Source: UBA2779 sp965232165
Lineage (GTDB): Bacteria; Spirochaetota; Spirochaetia; DSM-2461
DNA length: 64,000 bases
Reading direction: 5' to 3'
Assembly: GCA_965232165.1 (NCBI GenBank)
Contig: CBDDOY010000001.1
Coordinates: 1,860,001 to 1,924,000, forward strand
Of this stretch, positions 25,468 through 35,112 are shown piece by piece. The notes below the pieces were generated by a model that did not search any database, had not been told where the DNA came from, and worked only from the letters and a program-made list of their open reading frames with translations. Every line of letters begins with the position of its first letter. The stretch's first letter is position 1. Position numbers and translations under genes: made by a program.

Positions 25468-27255
25468 CTAAGTCAATACCCCTCGAATGCGTCTTACCCC
25501 CCGGGAAATCGATTGTTCCTTGGTAATACTGAAAACACCGAGTTCCCCAATTGATGAGACATGCGGTCCGCCGCAGACTTCTATGGAGAAATCGCCGATT
25601 CGGTACACCTTCACCTGCTCGTCATACTTGCCCTCAAAGAGTGCACGGGCGTTCAAATCCCGCGCCTCTTGGAGTGTCATGGAGTCCATGGTGACCTTGA
25701 TATCTTTGGCGATCATCTTGTTCACTATTTCCTCCACCGTTGTCTTTTCCTGGTCTGTCATGGGATGGGGGTGAACGAAATCAAAACGGAGGCGTTCCGC
25801 CGTGATGTTTGAACCCTTCTGAGCCACATGATCCCCGAGCACCCTGCGCAGGGCCTCGTGAAGCAGATGTGTTGCCGTGTGATAGCGAGTGGACATCAAA
25901 GAATTATCGGCCAGACCGCCCTTGAAAGTCTTGTCGGCGCCTTGTCTAGACACTTCTTGATGAACCTTAAACGAATTTTCGAAACCTTTTCTGTCTACGG
26001 TGAGACCTTGCTCCAAAGCCAACTCCTCCGTCAGTTCTAAGGGGAAACCATAGGTGTCGTAGAGATGGAAGGCTGCATCGCCCGGAATTGTCTTATCCGG
26101 TGTGCTCCGGAGGTTTGGGAGAAGCTTATCAAACTCACGGTGCCCATGTTCCAGGGTCTTCCTGAACTGGGTTTCCTCTAGGGTTAATTCGCTGATTATA
26201 GAGTCTTGTTTTTCGTATAATTCATCGTATACTCCCCGATATGCCGCTAGGACAGAATCGGCGAGCGCATCAAGAAAATTCTCTTTTATGCCGAGTTTCA
26301 GCCCATGCCGGACGGCCCGGCGCAACAGGCGTCTGAGTATGTACCCCTGTCCGAGATTGGACGGCTTAACGCTGTTTTCATCACCAAGAATCATAATGGC
26401 GGTCTTGATATGGTCGGCTATGATGCGGAAGGAGGTAATTGTTGACTCACTCTCCTGGTATTTCCGCCCGCATATTTCGGCTATTGCATCAAGAATCGGA
26501 ATGAAGACTTCGGTTTCATAGACATTTGTCTTGCCCTGCAACATGGTGATGGTGCGTTCAACTCCCATTCCGGTGTCCACACAGGGCTTGGGCAATCGAA
26601 CGAAGCTCCCATTCGCTTTTTTGTCGTACTCAATGAAAACATCATTCCATATTTCAAAATACTTGCCGCAGGAACAACCGGGCTTGCAATCGGGGCCGCA
26701 GGGGAGAACATTGGTATCGTAGAACATTTCCGAATCGGGACCGCAAGGGCCGGTTTTTCCTGCGGGACCCCACCAGTTATCCTTCTTCGGCAGAGGATGA
26801 ATGCGTTCCGTTGGAATACCCAAGCTTACCCATGTATCATAAGACTCCTGATCGAAGGGGGCATCCTCATCTCCCTCAAAAACGGTTACGGAAATCCGGT
26901 CATGGTCAAGCCCCAAATACTGCGGTGCTGTGAGGAATTCCAAGCTCCAGGTGAGGGTTTCCTTCTTGAAATAATCCCGCAGGGACCAGTTGCCCAACAT
27001 CTCGAAGAACGTCAAGTGTGATGTGTCTCCAACCAATTCAATATCTCCCGTGCGTATGCATTTCTGTACATCGGCTAGGCGGGAACCGGCAGGATGGTCC
27101 TGCCCTAAGAGATAGGGAACCAGAGGATGCATGCCGGCCGTGGTGAATAAAACGGTCGGGTCGTTTTCGGGAATGAGCGATTTGCCGGAAATCTCGGCGT
27201 GATTTTTGGATATGAAGAAATCCAGATACTTTCTTCTCAATTCGTTAGCGGTCAT
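25468..27255 (-). CDS. alaS: Alanyl-tRNA synthetase, short form
   Basis: It charges tRNA-Ala. The N-terminal catalytic core is clear: FFISKNHAEISGKSLIPEND, VLFTTAGMHPLVPYLLG and TFFEMLGNWSLRDYFKKE. The editing domain has the zinc motif TATHLLHEALR and later EVCGGPHVSSIGELG, so misacylated tRNA can probably be cleared. The protein stops at 595 residues, right after the editing domain, and lacks the C-terminal oligomerisation/C-Ala domain of the usual 870-residue enzyme. Short forms like this are typical of spirochaetes and are not a local truncation, as the ending (RGVRRIRGVLT) is clean. Confidence 0.95.
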   Translation of the reverse strand: MTANELRRKYLDFFISKNHAEISGKSLIPENDPTVLFTTAGMHPLVPYLLGQDHPAGSRLADVQKCIRTGDIELVGDTSHLTFFEMLGNWSLRDYFKKETLTWSLEFLTAPQYLGLDHDRISVTVFEGDEDAPFDQESYDTWVSLGIPTERIHPLPKKDNWWGPAGKTGPCGPDSEMFYDTNVLPCGPDCKPGCSCGKYFEIWNDVFIEYDKKANGSFVRLPKPCVDTGMGVERTITMLQGKTNVYETEVFIPILDAIAEICGRKYQESESTITSFRIIADHIKTAIMILGDENSVKPSNLGQGYILRRLLRRAVRHGLKLGIKENFLDALADSVLAAYRGVYDELYEKQDSIISELTLEETQFRKTLEHGHREFDKLLPNLRSTPDKTIPGDAAFHLYDTYGFPLELTEELALEQGLTVDRKGFENSFKVHQEVSRQGADKTFKGGLADNSLMSTRYHTATHLLHEALRRVLGDHVAQKGSNITAERLRFDFVHPHPMTDQEKTTVEEIVNKMIAKDIKVTMDSMTLQEARDLNARALFEGKYDEQVKVYRIGDFSIEVCGGPHVSSIGELGVFSITKEQSISRGVRRIRGVLT

Positions 27256-27411
27256 ATGACAAGAATACCCTGTCCATGAAGCAATTTCAAGCCGTAAGAT
27301 TTGAGTTTCTATTATTTGACGAAACCTTCAGGCACCGCTAAGAAATTTTCTTTCAGAGGCCGGTACAGAGGTCTTTTGTTAATGCAAGGCGAGAAATAAA
27401 CAGCAGAAGCA

Positions 27412-28506
27412 TTAGAGATGCTCTTCAGCAGCCCTCATGATGACATAGACGCCGTCTTGCTCCCCTTTGCGCATCTTATTCAGAAATTCCCGTGACACCT
27501 TGTCAACTTCGCTTCTAGGCACAGGCTGGAGCAGTTCGATTTCTTCATCAACCAACAGACGGCGGCGGCTGCTGAGGGAGCCTCTGATTTTCTCCCTGAT
27601 TTCTTCCGTCTGCCCTTTAAGAAGAAGAGCAATTTCCTTCTCGGTTAATTCTCTCAGGATGTTTTGAATATCCCTGTCTCTTAGGTCCAGAACGAGTTCC
27701 ATGGTGTAGAGTTTCATTTTTATCTGCTCCGAAATCTCGGGATTGATTCGATCCAGTTCTGTCAGAATTCGGTTCTCGTCTTCCCTGTCCATGTATCGGA
27801 GCATATCGGCGAGCACGGCCTTGCCGTCCAATGCCTCACTTTCTTCCGGAACAAGACAGCGTATTTTCTTCCTCAGCGTTTCCTCCATCGTCGCAAGCAC
27901 ATCACGGGAAATTTCTCGAATGTGGGCCATTCGACGAATCACCTCGGATCTGTCTTCATCTCTCAGCGATTTGAGCAGACGGGATGACAGGTAGGGTTCG
28001 ATATATGTCATAACCAGTGCCAAAGTTCGCGGGTTCTCCTTCTGCAGAAGACTGATCAACTGAGTAACGGTGAGATCATTAAGAAAGGAAAACGGAACAG
28101 GTCGGACTTCAGGCACAGATTTGGCAAGTATTTCTTCAGCTTGTTCCTTTCCAAAAGTGCTTATTAGGATTTGACGAGCGGCATCAATTCCTCCATGGGT
28201 CCTTTTAATTTCAATTTCCCCAAATTGTTGGCCAAATTCCTCGAGGAGCACCTTGGCTTCGCCGGTACTGACACGTTGTATATCCGCAATTTGCCTTGCA
28301 AGTTCCTCAACCTCATGGGGTGCGAGTTTCGCCATAATCTTAGCGGCCCCGTCTTTTCCGAGAAGGAGGAGGAGCCTGGCGGCCTTATTGGAGATTTCTT
28401 GATCTATACCCTGAGAAACCTCACGGAATTGAGCATTCGGCTCGGTTGCATCCTGCCGACTCGAAATGGCTTTATATAATGCTCGCCCTTTCTTTTCTTT
28501 GCTCAT
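27412..28506 (-). CDS. fliG: Flagellar motor switch protein FliG
   Basis: FliG couples stator force to the rotor at the cytoplasmic face of the flagellar motor. The 364-residue product has a basic 40-residue N-terminal extension. The FliG N domain follows (KAARLLLLLGKDGAAKIMAKL), then the middle domain (LQKENPRTLALVMTYIEP, the EHPQ-like motif altered to KENPR), and the C-terminal domain. The start is set at ATG 28506 (MSKEKKG); an upstream 18-codon extension has no ribosome site. Spirochaetes usually carry two FliG paralogues. The changed EHPQ motif and the extension suggest this may be the divergent one. Confidence 0.85.
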   Translation of the reverse strand: MSKEKKGRALYKAISSRQDATEPNAQFREVSQGIDQEISNKAARLLLLLGKDGAAKIMAKLAPHEVEELARQIADIQRVSTGEAKVLLEEFGQQFGEIEIKRTHGGIDAARQILISTFGKEQAEEILAKSVPEVRPVPFSFLNDLTVTQLISLLQKENPRTLALVMTYIEPYLSSRLLKSLRDEDRSEVIRRMAHIREISRDVLATMEETLRKKIRCLVPEESEALDGKAVLADMLRYMDREDENRILTELDRINPEISEQIKMKLYTMELVLDLRDRDIQNILRELTEKEIALLLKGQTEEIREKIRGSLSSRRRLLVDEEIELLQPVPRSEVDKVSREFLNKMRKGEQDGVYVIMRAAEEHL

Positions 28507-28560
28507 TGAACATATTGTAACACGGGTTTGCGATATTGGCCATCTTGTGAATTGCAGCAT

Positions 28561-28938
28561 AATCAGGGACCTTTAGGATATCAGGTGGAAAAATGCAGAA
28601 GAGCCGACCCTCCCAAATAGAAAAAATGGCGGTCTTGAAGCGGTCCTTGAAGCCGCCCCAAGAATTCCATCTGTGTCATCTGCGGTTTCAACCGGCTCCT
28701 TATGATGTAATTTGAGAGGTTGAACGTATCCCAGCATTTTATTATCATAATTTCAAGGGTCCTCAGAATTTCCAGGAATCTGGAGAGAAGCTTCTTTCAT
28801 TGACACAAAGCGGCAGAAACACCAATGAGATTTCAGCCTGGTTTGGGCATGTCTCCAATGCCGCTGCGATGGCAAAGCCCAAACCGTTCAATGGATATTT
28901 GTTAGAGGCATCCATAAGTCATGCAAGCTGGAGGAATC
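28561..28938. other. Intergenic between fliG and lipoprotein gene
   Basis: The genes diverge. No gene, repeat or clear promoter is seen. Small open frames lack support. Confidence 0.45.
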
Positions 28939-30099
28939 ATGCAGCGTATTGTCATATTTATCGTGTTTGTCTTCATCACAGGCTTCGTGACAGCCAGTCT
29001 GGGAAGCTGTGAGAAAAAATCTGCCCTGAAGCCTGAGAGGGTAAGCACTGAACAGAACAATGCGGCACCTCCTCCAATACAGGCCCCTGAGTCAGAGGTG
29101 TTGGAAAAAACCGAGAATGATGGAAAGACTGAGGAAAGAAGTCAGGAAGAAGAGGAAACAGCAGCGGCTCAGCCTCCGGCACCGCCAGTGCAGATTCAAG
29201 CCGTTCCTGAACCGGCCTCTCCCATAAGTCCAACTGCTGCTGTCACCGATGAGGCCCTTCAGAGAGATGCTCCCCTGATGCAGATAACCGAGATTGCCAA
29301 GACTAATCCGGACAAGGACAGACGCTTCCACTACGTGGTCTTTACTGTAGCATCAGTTGATGGGCAAAGTGATTCGGGACGTTACTTCTTTGCATTGAGA
29401 CAGAAAAACCGCCCTGCTCCTTCGTCCGCACAGCTCAGGCAGGGAGCCGGCCTTCATCGCCGGGTTACCAGTGAGATTAAGACGGTCTTACTTACACACA
29501 CCTTGGATTCAGGCATAAAAGACTTCATTCCGACGATGAATCATCAGGAAGTCATCCATGGAAGCCGAAATGGCGTGGATGTTAATCGGTATTTCCTGAT
29601 ACCCGGTGAAACCTACACATTGTATGCAGTGAAGGATGGGTCAGATGAAGTAAAAAAACTCAAGGACTTCACCACTGACGCTGTTCAGGGAGAATTGTCT
29701 CTTACCGCAGATAGTTTTCTGGATCCTGCTGTCTACACAGATACCTACACCTATGATAAGGCTGACGGATTCATCGTTATCCCTCTTGGATTTGTGCTGC
29801 CGAACAGCGGATTCAATTCCTATGCCATATCTTTGGGAGGCCGTATCCCCCTCATCGGCGGAATCAGTTTCAATGCATCCAAGCCCATGGGTAAGCCCAG
29901 CTTTCTGTCCCAATCTGCCATATTGGTACCTGAGTTAAGCAGTCAGGCGGATGCTGTAATCTCTCTGGGCGGTCAAGAAGTCTGGTATGCATTTCTTTAT
30001 TTACTCGCGGGAAACAGTATTGCCGATGCTGGACCAGTCGAGTTCCAGCATACTATTTCCCGAAGAGTACTTCAGACCGTGTCGATTTCCGCTGATTGA
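28939..30099 (+). CDS. Predicted lipoprotein with Pro/Glu-rich linker
   Basis: The product has 386 residues from ATG 28939, five bases after GGAGG. The N-terminal hydrophobic stretch ends in SLGSC, which fits the relaxed spirochaete lipobox, so the protein is probably lipid-anchored at Cys in the cell envelope. Residues about 25-110 form a low-complexity Pro/Glu/Ala-rich linker. The folded part (about 120-386) is beta-rich, with no motif I recognise. Its role is unknown. An ATG at 28921 is possible but lies ahead of the ribosome site. Confidence 0.7.
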   Translation: MQRIVIFIVFVFITGFVTASLGSCEKKSALKPERVSTEQNNAAPPPIQAPESEVLEKTENDGKTEERSQEEEETAAAQPPAPPVQIQAVPEPASPISPTAAVTDEALQRDAPLMQITEIAKTNPDKDRRFHYVVFTVASVDGQSDSGRYFFALRQKNRPAPSSAQLRQGAGLHRRVTSEIKTVLLTHTLDSGIKDFIPTMNHQEVIHGSRNGVDVNRYFLIPGETYTLYAVKDGSDEVKKLKDFTTDAVQGELSLTADSFLDPAVYTDTYTYDKADGFIVIPLGFVLPNSGFNSYAISLGGRIPLIGGISFNASKPMGKPSFLSQSAILVPELSSQADAVISLGGQEVWYAFLYLLAGNSIADAGPVEFQHTISRRVLQTVSISAD

Positions 30100-30447
30100 T
30101 GGACCCTTCCACAGCCTTGTCCCCGACATGACGAACAGCTTGAGCAGTCTTGCCATGACCCTCTTCTTCGTCGGCATGATTACAATGACAGCAGGATTCA
30201 GCATTTTCAGTGTCCCCTCATCCTGGGATGAATTGGCGATACAGAAGGTTTTCAACTGCGAAAGACACAGGTAGACCCGAGAAGTTACAGTTCCTATCAT
30301 TTCTGTTTGTGGACAACGGCCTAAGTTGACCAGCAAACCAGGTGCAGGCCGTCCTAAGCATTTCATCGACGCAATCTGTGGATTTAACCACAGAATACAC
30401 GGAAGGTGTGAAGCATGGCTTTTGATTTGGTGAAAATTTTAGCCTGA

Positions 30448-30582
30448 TGGAGGCGCAAGGGATTGAAACGGAAATGCCGCCGGCAGCCCCGGCGATTGGC
30501 AATGAGCCGGGAACAGGCTGCCGGAATAAGGCATTGGAGTGGAAAGCCCGACCCGAAGGGTTGCGCCCAGATATTGATTTTT
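30448..30582 (+). repeat. Structured repeat family A, best copy
   Basis: This is the fullest copy. It can fold as nested hairpins: outer arms GGCGCAA/TTGCGCC, next AATGCC/GGCATT, next CCGGCAGCC/GGCTGCCGG, and inner CCCGGC/GCCGGG. A tetraloop-like CCCTTCGGGT sits on the other strand near the 3' arm. Confidence 0.8.
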
Positions 30583-30639
30583 GAGATTAACAGCACACCA
30601 GCGGCCAATTTACTGCAGCAAGGCAGATTAGCCGCTCTT

Positions 30640-30718
30640 GGACTGGTTCATGCCCTGTTTTCGGAAATGCATGAATCCGGTATCGTTCTTCTAGGGTGAG
30701 TTGCTTGTATTCATTCAT
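30640..30718 (-). pseudogene. IS30-type transposase, N-terminal scrap
   Basis: The minus strand encodes MNEYKQLTLEERYRIHAF, the typical beginning of IS30-family transposases. The match stops after about 26 codons. No terminal repeats or catalytic part follow. Confidence 0.65.
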
Positions 30719-30908
30719 GGTGTTCCTTCTTTGTCGCGGGAGCGGGGAGTTCATTTGAGCGAGATTGCCCCTTCCCTCAAGAAGAGTTGCAAGAGTTGTA
30801 CTGGAAGTTGAATTCAATAGCACTTACAAGAGGATTGCCAAGAGCCTGCATTATCCAATAAGATGAGGGGGAAAGCGGCCTAACCAAATTGAAAGCGCAT
30901 TTCAAACT

Positions 30909-31382
30909 ATGATCAAAGCAGTTTTTCCTGGAACATTTGACCCTCCCACTTATGGCCATCTCAATATTGTGTCTCGGGGGAGGCGGTTTTTTGATAGTTT
31001 GGATGTCATTGTTGCGTTAAACTCAGAAAAATCTCCTTATTTAAGCCCAGCGAAGCGGTGTGAACTGCTCATTGAACAACTGACTCTCATGGAAATTGGG
31101 GGGGTGTCGGTAAGAACTTGGGATGGCTTGGCGGCCGATTATTGCCATGAAGTAGGCGCCAAGGTGCTGCTTCGCGGAGTTCGTTCCAGGAGTGACTTCG
31201 ACTATGAATTCGAATTATCACTTCTCAACAGACATCTGGGGATAGAAACCGTTTTATTGCCGGCGGAACCGCAATTTCTTGTATTGAGTTCCAGTGCTAT
31301 CATGGAATTATTCAGATTGGGCGGTGATATTTCCTGCATGGTGCCCCCTGAGGTGAAAATCGCATTAGAATCAGTTTTGTGA
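30909..31382 (+). CDS. coaD: Phosphopantetheine adenylyltransferase
   Basis: CoaD joins ATP and 4'-phosphopantetheine to give dephospho-CoA, the step before CoaE. The 157-residue product has the nucleotidyltransferase motif FPGTFDPPTYGHLNIV (T/HxGH) at the N-terminus, LLRGVRSRSDFDYEFELSLLNR in the middle and the ISSS-like LVLSSSAIMEL. Length and order are normal. It precedes the rpmF-acpP-rnc group, with its own spacing of about 85 bases containing a promoter. Confidence 0.95.
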   Translation: MIKAVFPGTFDPPTYGHLNIVSRGRRFFDSLDVIVALNSEKSPYLSPAKRCELLIEQLTLMEIGGVSVRTWDGLAADYCHEVGAKVLLRGVRSRSDFDYEFELSLLNRHLGIETVLLPAEPQFLVLSSSAIMELFRLGGDISCMVPPEVKIALESVL

Positions 31383-31410
31383 GAAAGAGTGATTGAGTAG
31401 AGATGACTGC

Positions 31411-31438
31411 TTGACATATTTGTGAGTTCATGTATTAT
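31411..31438 (+). promoter_or_regulatory. Sigma70-type promoter for rpmF-acpP-rnc
   Basis: TTGACA at 31411-31416 and TATTAT at 31433-31438, 16 bases apart, with TG just before the -10 box. It lies 29 bases upstream of the rpmF start. Inferred from consensus match and position. Confidence 0.75.
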
Positions 31439-31467
31439 GGACTCAAGAACACTAAACGAGGAAATTT

Positions 31468-31656
31468 ATGGCGGTACCCAAATACAGAATTTCTAAGGCG
31501 CGTAGCCGTCGGCGGAAATCAATCAATATGAGGATAGCTGTTCCCTGCCTAATGACTTGTTCAAACTGCGGACATAGAGTTGTTCCGCATCGTGTATGCC
31601 ACAAATGTGGATTCTATAAGGGAAATCAAATAATCGAACCCAAAGATATGGGTTGA
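31468..31656 (+). CDS. rpmF: Ribosomal protein L32
   Basis: This is a 62-residue large-subunit protein. The N-terminus MAVPKYRISKARSRRRKS is characteristic, and four cysteines (CSNC and CHKC) form the zinc-binding ribbon, so this is the zinc-containing version. It leads directly into acpP, a common bacterial pairing with lipid synthesis genes. Confidence 0.97.
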   Translation: MAVPKYRISKARSRRRKSINMRIAVPCLMTCSNCGHRVVPHRVCHKCGFYKGNQIIEPKDMG

Positions 31657-31682
31657 TTATCCATCAAGGAGTTACAATTTTT

Positions 31683-31928
31683 ATGAGCACAGAGCTTTTC
31701 AACAAACTGCAGGATCTCATTGCCGAAAAACTTGAAGTTGAGAAGGACAAGATCACCCTGGAATCGCGTTTCCGCGAGGATCTGGGAGCCGATAGCCTTG
31801 ACACTTACGAATTGCTGTATGCAATCGATTCGGAACTGGGCGTTTCTGTTCCAGATGAGAAGGCGACTGAATTTGAAAAGGTAGGGGATGCACTGGCCTT
31901 CATTGAGGAGCAATTGAAAGCAAAGTAA
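31683..31928 (+). CDS. acpP: Acyl carrier protein
   Basis: The product has 81 residues and is very acidic. The phosphopantetheine attachment site is the Ser in GADSLDTYELLYAID. It carries growing acyl chains in fatty acid synthesis, and its prosthetic group comes from the CoA made through coaD and coaE in this same window. ATG 31683 is chosen: AAGGAG lies about 12 bases upstream and MSTELFNKLQDLIAEKL is the natural N-terminus. A TTG ten codons earlier overlaps the rpmF stop but is less likely. Confidence 0.95.
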   Translation: MSTELFNKLQDLIAEKLEVEKDKITLESRFREDLGADSLDTYELLYAIDSELGVSVPDEKATEFEKVGDALAFIEEQLKAK

Positions 31929-31931
31929 GAA

Positions 31932-32687
31932 GTGTTTTCGGTTTCTACGGGTTTAGGCATTCCATCATTGAGTACTCCGACGAGCGACTATGCCCGTCGA
32001 AAAGAGTTAACTCTGTTTCAGAAGAAGGTTGGGTTGAGGTTCAGAAGAATTGATCTTCTGGATCTCGCCTTTTGCCACCGGTCTTTCGTTAACGAGTCAC
32101 AGGAAGAGGTCGATAACAACGAGCGTTTGGAGTTCCTAGGCGATTCGATTCTCGGTATGGTTGTGGCTGATTATCTCTTCCGTCTGTTGCCCGATAAAGC
32201 TGAAGGTGATCTCTCTAAAATAAAGTCACATGTTGTGAGTGAGGATTCATTAGCCTCTATGGCGATGAGTCTTGGTGTCGACAAGATTGTCAGGGTCGGC
32301 AGAGGAGAAGATCTTTCAGGCGGACGGCATAAAAAAGCACTGCTCTCTGACTGTATGGAGGCACTTATCGGGGCTTGGTATCTTGATGCCGGATATGATA
32401 AGGCCGCCAGGTTCGTGTTGAACTATTTGAGAGAATCCATAGAGATGGTATTGGCAAATAAGCATAAGAAGGATTACAAGACCCTCTTACAGGAAACTGT
32501 GCAGAAGCATTTTCGCTGTTATCCGAAATACGTCATTAATAAGAAAACAGGTCCAGATCACCAGCGTACATATTGGGTTGATGTCTTTGTCGATGAAGCG
32601 GAGTTTGGCCCTGGGCGTGGAAGCACTAAGAAAAATGCAGAACAGGAAGCCGCTCGAATAGCCCTGGAGGCGATTGAATCCCAATAG
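31932..32687 (+). CDS. rnc: Ribonuclease III
   Basis: This double-strand-specific endoribonuclease processes rRNA precursors and structured mRNA. Residues about 25-170 are the RNase III domain, with the signature NERLEFLGDSIL and the second acidic site SDCMEALIGAWYLDAGY. Residues about 180-250 are the double-stranded RNA-binding domain, ending in KKNAEQEAARIALEAI. Length is 251 residues. It starts at GTG 31932, three bases after the acpP stop, so it belongs to the rpmF-acpP-rnc operon. Confidence 0.96.
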   Translation: MFSVSTGLGIPSLSTPTSDYARRKELTLFQKKVGLRFRRIDLLDLAFCHRSFVNESQEEVDNNERLEFLGDSILGMVVADYLFRLLPDKAEGDLSKIKSHVVSEDSLASMAMSLGVDKIVRVGRGEDLSGGRHKKALLSDCMEALIGAWYLDAGYDKAARFVLNYLRESIEMVLANKHKKDYKTLLQETVQKHFRCYPKYVINKKTGPDHQRTYWVDVFVDEAEFGPGRGSTKKNAEQEAARIALEAIESQ

Positions 32688-32752
32688 AGATGGGAACCCC
32701 GCTCCGGGGGAATTCAGTGCCCCGAAGAATGTGGTTGTTTCCATAAAATAAA

Positions 32753-32913
32753 GGGCACCTCTTAAAAACCTATTCCGTTTTTGGCTTGCTCTTCTCCCCC
32801 GCTACTGCGTTGCCAAAGCACTCACGTAACCCAGTTACGCTTGCGCTTTTGGCGCCTTGCATCGAAGAAAAATAGCTGCACCAAATTCCAAAAGCGGTTT
32901 TTTAGAGGTACCC
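32753..32913. repeat. MITE copy, 161 bp
   Basis: The ends are GGGCACCTCT and AGAGGTACCC, and the interior is palindromic (ACTCACGTAACCCAGTTACG). It is flanked by AATAAA on both sides (32747-32752 and 32914-32919), a likely target duplication. It lies 65 bases after the rnc stop. Confidence 0.85.
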
Positions 32914-33540
32914 AATAAATTCGCTGCGGTCCGGGACTTCTTGAATCCTCCTAATATACAGTCAGGAAAAGAATTAACCGAATGATCGCACCGGGCCTCA
33001 CTGAAGACTGTCGGGGATGGAATTTATGCAGGGCACCTACAGTTTCCAGTTATTCAGCCCTGTTAAGTCAAGGTTGGCGAAATCCCGGGCAGAGAAATTT
33101 TTAGCCTAGCCCAAGTTCACCAAAAAAATTATAACTCTTTATAATAAAAGAATATACTATTTTTTGTCTGCACTACAGATTTGACGGGTCGTCAGTCGCC
33201 TGTTCAAGGCATTTCCTGTCAGCCCAAGGATGGCATAAATCTTACGATGTTCCGGTTCTTGCTGAGAGTCGAGTCTCACTTCATTATTCACCAGCCCTTC
33301 TTTTAGTCTTCGAAACGTACTCCATGGTTATTCTCTGGTGAGCGGCAAGAATAGCTCTTATTGTTTTCCATCTCCGTAAATCTCCTCCCTTGCGTAACTT
33401 GCATTCAATCGCATGCATCAGCGTTATTCATATATCCATGGGTAAAATTGAGGTGTTGCGAGATATGTAAGCCTAAATTTGAGTTATGGCGACTTCAGTG
33501 GTCGTAAAAAACTACCAAGGCTGTCTAGTTTGGTGAATTT
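32914..33540. other. Intergenic, nothing recognised
   Basis: AT-rich toward 33120-33160. No gene, RNA or repeat could be identified. The stretch 33180-33350 might be old coding sequence on the minus strand, but I could not assign it. Confidence 0.35.
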
Positions 33541-33780
33541 GGAGTGATACCGATTTATCACAGGCTGGAGGAAGAGCGATTTAACCGCATCCCGCTCACC
33601 GCCTCAGCCGATGGCGAGGTGAGAAATATCTACTGGTTTGCCGACGGCGTCTTCTTGGGCAGAAACTCCCCGTCTCAGCCCCTTTTCTGGCCCCTTTCCC
33701 CAGGCGAGTATGATCTCATTCTTATTGATGATACGGGATTGTCCGATGAACGCAGAGTTATCGTCAGCATGGAACCATGA
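33541..33780 (+). pseudogene. Chimeric remnant: transposase scrap joined to PBP1C C-terminus
   Basis: The first dozen codons (VIPIYHRLEEE) match the IS1634-type transposase (compare MPIYHRLEDR near 20010). The rest, RIPLTASADGEVRNIYWFAD through SPGEYDLILIDDTGLSD, resembles the C-terminal domain of penicillin-binding protein 1C and ends in a stop. No transglycosylase or transpeptidase part is present. It is a fusion of two broken genes; expression is doubtful. Confidence 0.6.
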
Positions 33781-33802
33781 AGGAATGCCTGATTAGATGC
33801 CC

Positions 33803-34360
33803 TCATTGTAAATACGTGAGGATTGAAATCAGGGTGCCGAGTCCGGCAAAGCAGCCGATTGTTATTAACATGAGGGTGTTGAGCCGTTTTATCAATTGCT
33901 CAAAGCGTGTATTCATATCTTCAAAACGTTTGTCAACCATTTCAAAACGTTTGTCAACCATTTCAAAGCGCTTGTCAACCATTTCAAAGCGCTTGTTCAT
34001 ATCCTCCCTGAGTTCTTCAAAACGTTTGTCAACCATTTCAAAGCGCTTGTTCATATCTTCCCTGAGTTCTTCAAAGCGCTTGTCAACCATCTCAAAGTGC
34101 TTATCAACCATCTCAAAGCGCTTGTCAGTCTGTTTAGCCCGTTCTTCATTCTGCTTGAGCATGAGTTTGAGTACTTCTCCCTGATTCTTCAGGGCTTCCT
34201 CGACACGCACTATTCTTTCGTGAATGGTGTCTGAATTTTCAGCCGCTTTCGATGAAGCTGATATTGCAGATGACGGTTCCTGTATCCATTCATGAATCCG
34301 TTCTTTTATATAGCCGGCAACATGCTCTAGCTGTTCACTTGTCAGCGCCAAGGCTTGCAT
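33803..34360 (-). CDS. Coiled-coil protein with heptad repeats and C-terminal membrane anchor
   Basis: The product has 185 residues. Residues about 80-155 consist of repeats of MVDKRFE, with two longer ELREDMNKRFE variants, matching 21-bp DNA repeats. A long parallel coiled coil is expected. The last 25 residues (LITIGCFAGLGTLISILTYL) form a membrane anchor. Similar repeat proteins are usually uncharacterised. Repeat number could vary between strains because the DNA is near-identical, and 21-bp units would keep the frame. Confidence 0.7.
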   Translation of the reverse strand: MQALALTSEQLEHVAGYIKERIHEWIQEPSSAISASSKAAENSDTIHERIVRVEEALKNQGEVLKLMLKQNEERAKQTDKRFEMVDKHFEMVDKRFEELREDMNKRFEMVDKRFEELREDMNKRFEMVDKRFEMVDKRFEMVDKRFEDMNTRFEQLIKRLNTLMLITIGCFAGLGTLISILTYLQ

Positions 34361-35112
34361 AGAATACTCCTAGATTCAGTATATATAGATAAATCGGATT
34401 TGTTAACAGTAGAAATTCGTATGTCTTCTGGCAGGGGGGGCTATTCTCTCCGGTTCAGTGGTTCTTCAACTATGTTGTGCGATATGCCCGGTGTACTCGG
34501 CGATTCAGGTTTGCCGTGTTTAACAGATGTGAACCTGTCTATAATCATAGAAAGAGCGCTTCTCTCATGACGGCTTGATTTCTTTCTTCTCCGGATTATC
34601 CCGAAATAGAAACAAAAAAGGGATGGACTTCAGCCATTATGCTGGGTGCTCTCTGTGCATCTTCAGAATACCATCTTTCAATTGCGAAAGCAGGGAATGA
34701 AATCGTGATCGCTGAACCACTCCGAATTTCTCAGCCGCGGCGTTTACATCCTGATTGCTGAGGAGGGGGGAGAGGCTGCCAACGAGTTTCGAAACCCTTC
34801 ACTATACTTCATCTCTGTCACCTCCTCTTGGGCACCTTCTCTGTTAATAGGGGAGAGTATCTCTTTTGACTCCAGATGAGCAAAGTATATGCCGGACTAT
34901 GAAAAAACATGAGGTTTGCTTTGATAGTGAGAAGAATGCACAAAAAACTGTTCCAAAATGCGGTTTTTGATGGTCCTCGTTCACGAAATAGAGCCGTGAA
35001 ACCTGCTGTTTCTGACAAATCATCGATGAAGCAGATGTTTCTGGACTGACACTGGATATGATGCAATTCGTTCAGTAGACAGGTTTCCAGCTAATGGATA
35101 AACTAGATTGTC
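34361..35112. other. Intergenic, nothing recognised
   Basis: Open frames at 34355-34570 (plus) and 34818-35066 (minus) lack ribosome sites and family resemblance. No repeat family of this window is present. Confidence 0.4.

Larger units (their letters stand above)
30100..30908. other. Intergenic with repeat A and IS30 scrap
   Basis: It contains a full copy of repeat A (30448-30582) and the start of an IS30-type transposase on the minus strand (30640-30718). The remainder has no supportable gene. Confidence 0.5.
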
